NCBI GenBank assembly: GCA_000403495.2
Contig: KE159799.1
Span: forward strand, 1,320,255-1,384,254
Direction: 5' to 3'
Source of the DNA: Lachnospiraceae bacterium 10-1
Lineage (GTDB): Bacteria > Bacillota > Clostridia > Lachnospirales > Lachnospiraceae
DNA length: 64,000 nucleotides
Shown piece after piece: positions 63,039-64,000 of this stretch. Under the pieces are notes generated by a model. That model did no database searches and had not been told where the DNA came from. It saw only the letters and a list, made by a program, of their open reading frames with translations. A program made the position numbers and the translations under genes. The stretch's first letter is position 1. Each line of letters starts with the position of its first letter.

Positions 63039-63884
63039 TTATTCTCCCAGTTTCATAGCAATCACAAATCCAACTGCAAAAGTAACCACGCTCACCAACA
63101 CACTTATCACTGTAATGGTTCCCACATCCCCTAGTAAAAAGATGGCAAAGGGAGATGCCACAATCAGTCCAATGATCGCCCAGTATGCCTGCACAGGAAA
63201 TTTTTCAAAAATAAACTCTATCATCTTTGCAATTAAAATAACACCCACAACAATTCCCAGTCCCATGGGAACTAAGATTCCACAACTTTGCAAAATACCG
63301 TCTATATCAAAAGCAGCCAGCGCTGTGACAAAATTTTTGATTGTTGCTACGATTGGATTATAATATCCCATAAGAAGCAGCATCATAGAACCGCTGACGC
63401 CGGGAATTACCATAGTTGCGGAAGCAACAACTCCGACCGCAAACAATTTGATTACTGACCAAAGGCTGAAAGAAAGATCTGCTGCCGCGCCTTCTTTTTC
63501 TCCTATGGCGGCCATACCTACTACCACTACAAAGAAAACTAAAAAAGGAATAATATAGCTGGCCTTAATTCCTTTTCCTTTTACCTTTTTAATAACCGCC
63601 GGAAGTCCTCCCACAATTAAGCCGATAAACAAACAGTTTGTCTGCAGGGGGAAGTTGGCAAAAGCCGGTTCAATGATAAAAGACAATCCCACCAGCGCAA
63701 TTCCCATTCCAAGAAAAATAGGGATCAAAAACTTCATGCTCTCCTTAAATTCTTTCAGCAAATGCGTCACACTGTGAATCAGCTTGTCGTAAATTCCCAT
63801 GGAGACTGCCATAGTTCCTCCACTGACACCGGGAATAATGTTGGCAATCCCCATTACCATTCCTTTTAATAGATTTCTAATCAT
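63039..63884 (-). CDS. DUF368 family polytopic membrane protein
   Basis: GGAGGAAAAC precedes ATG 63884. The 281 residues have about eight hydrophobic segments and the duplicated GIANIIPGVSGGTMAVSMGIYDKLI and ATMVIPGVSGSMMLLLMGYY motifs that define DUF368. This family was implicated in undecaprenyl-phosphate translocation (PopT). The double PGVSG motif fits. It starts the downstream methyltransferase operon. Confidence 0.9.
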   Translation of the reverse strand: MIRNLLKGMVMGIANIIPGVSGGTMAVSMGIYDKLIHSVTHLLKEFKESMKFLIPIFLGMGIALVGLSFIIEPAFANFPLQTNCLFIGLIVGGLPAVIKKVKGKGIKASYIIPFLVFFVVVVGMAAIGEKEGAAADLSFSLWSVIKLFAVGVVASATMVIPGVSGSMMLLLMGYYNPIVATIKNFVTALAAFDIDGILQSCGILVPMGLGIVVGVILIAKMIEFIFEKFPVQAYWAIIGLIVASPFAIFLLGDVGTITVISVLVSVVTFAVGFVIAMKLGE

Positions 63885-64000
63885 GTTTTCCTCCATTTCA
63901 AAACAATAATCTCTCGGAATCTTTAAGCCAGTAAATATAAGGCTTTCAGATTCCTTTTTTATTAAAATCCCCCACTTTTTTTGTCAAAACACTTGACAAT

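Overview
The window looks like a low-to-moderate G+C Clostridia chromosome, most likely a gut Lachnospiraceae. Supporting signs are the LL-diaminopimelate aminotransferase (dapL) lysine route, strong AGGAGG ribosome sites, a type I glutamine synthetase paired with an ANTAR regulator, DUF5685 next to a J-domain protein, and Tn4451/Tn1549-like mobilisation genes (MobC, relaxase, cysteine-rich VLP, TnpW, large serine recombinase). Most chromosomal genes lie on the minus strand.

Layout. 1-2.5 kb: end of a probable cardiolipin synthase gene, pyridoxamine kinase, mscL, a decayed stretch, a candidate structured RNA with a strong terminator, and tRNA-Arg(ACG). 2.7-8.6 kb: tag, a broken methyltransferase, then a minus-strand accessory block (ADP-ribosyltransferase-like protein, DUF4209/HEPN-like protein, a third unknown protein with an early stop codon) that abuts a PTS transporter gene lacking its 3' end. 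9.8-31 kb: mostly ordinary housekeeping: RpiR regulator, J-protein/DUF5685/zinc-ribbon group, nagA, a diguanylate cyclase, an ECF sigma factor with its anti-sigma-like partner, dapL-dapF, a transglutaminase-like protein, recQ, a HAD phosphatase, a two-component system, a glycosyltransferase and a DedA protein.

31.2-52.7 kb is one BlaI/M56 (BlaR1-like) locus cut apart by mobile DNA. Its ancestral parts are a secreted protein (now decayed) and a small membrane protein on the plus strand, facing a 78-aa exported protein, the M56 sensor protease and the BlaI repressor on the minus strand. The same 15-bp palindrome lies at both promoters. Into it came an IS66 element (8-bp target duplication), a 13.9-kb mobilisable element in the 3' end of the M56 gene, and a MITE-like element (21-bp terminal inverted repeats, 10-bp target duplication) exactly at the blaI/M56 overlap. 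The MITE later received an IS1182 copy. The mobilisable element is composite: it contains an IS1634-like insertion flanked by a 98-bp direct repeat, a deletion-scarred relic of a related element (VirD4 C-terminus, truncated Maff2), and a more complete mobilisation/replication/recombinase module.

52.8-56.5 kb is a chromosomal graveyard of genes shortened or fused by internal deletions (GyrI-like, DUF4180/nitroreductase chimera, HipA-like kinase) among intact hydrolase, AraC and cupin genes. 56.5-64 kb returns to housekeeping: ANTAR regulator and glnA, an anchored extracytoplasmic protein, nadE, hslO, a methyltransferase and a DUF368 membrane protein. No CRISPR array or antibiotic-resistance gene was seen.
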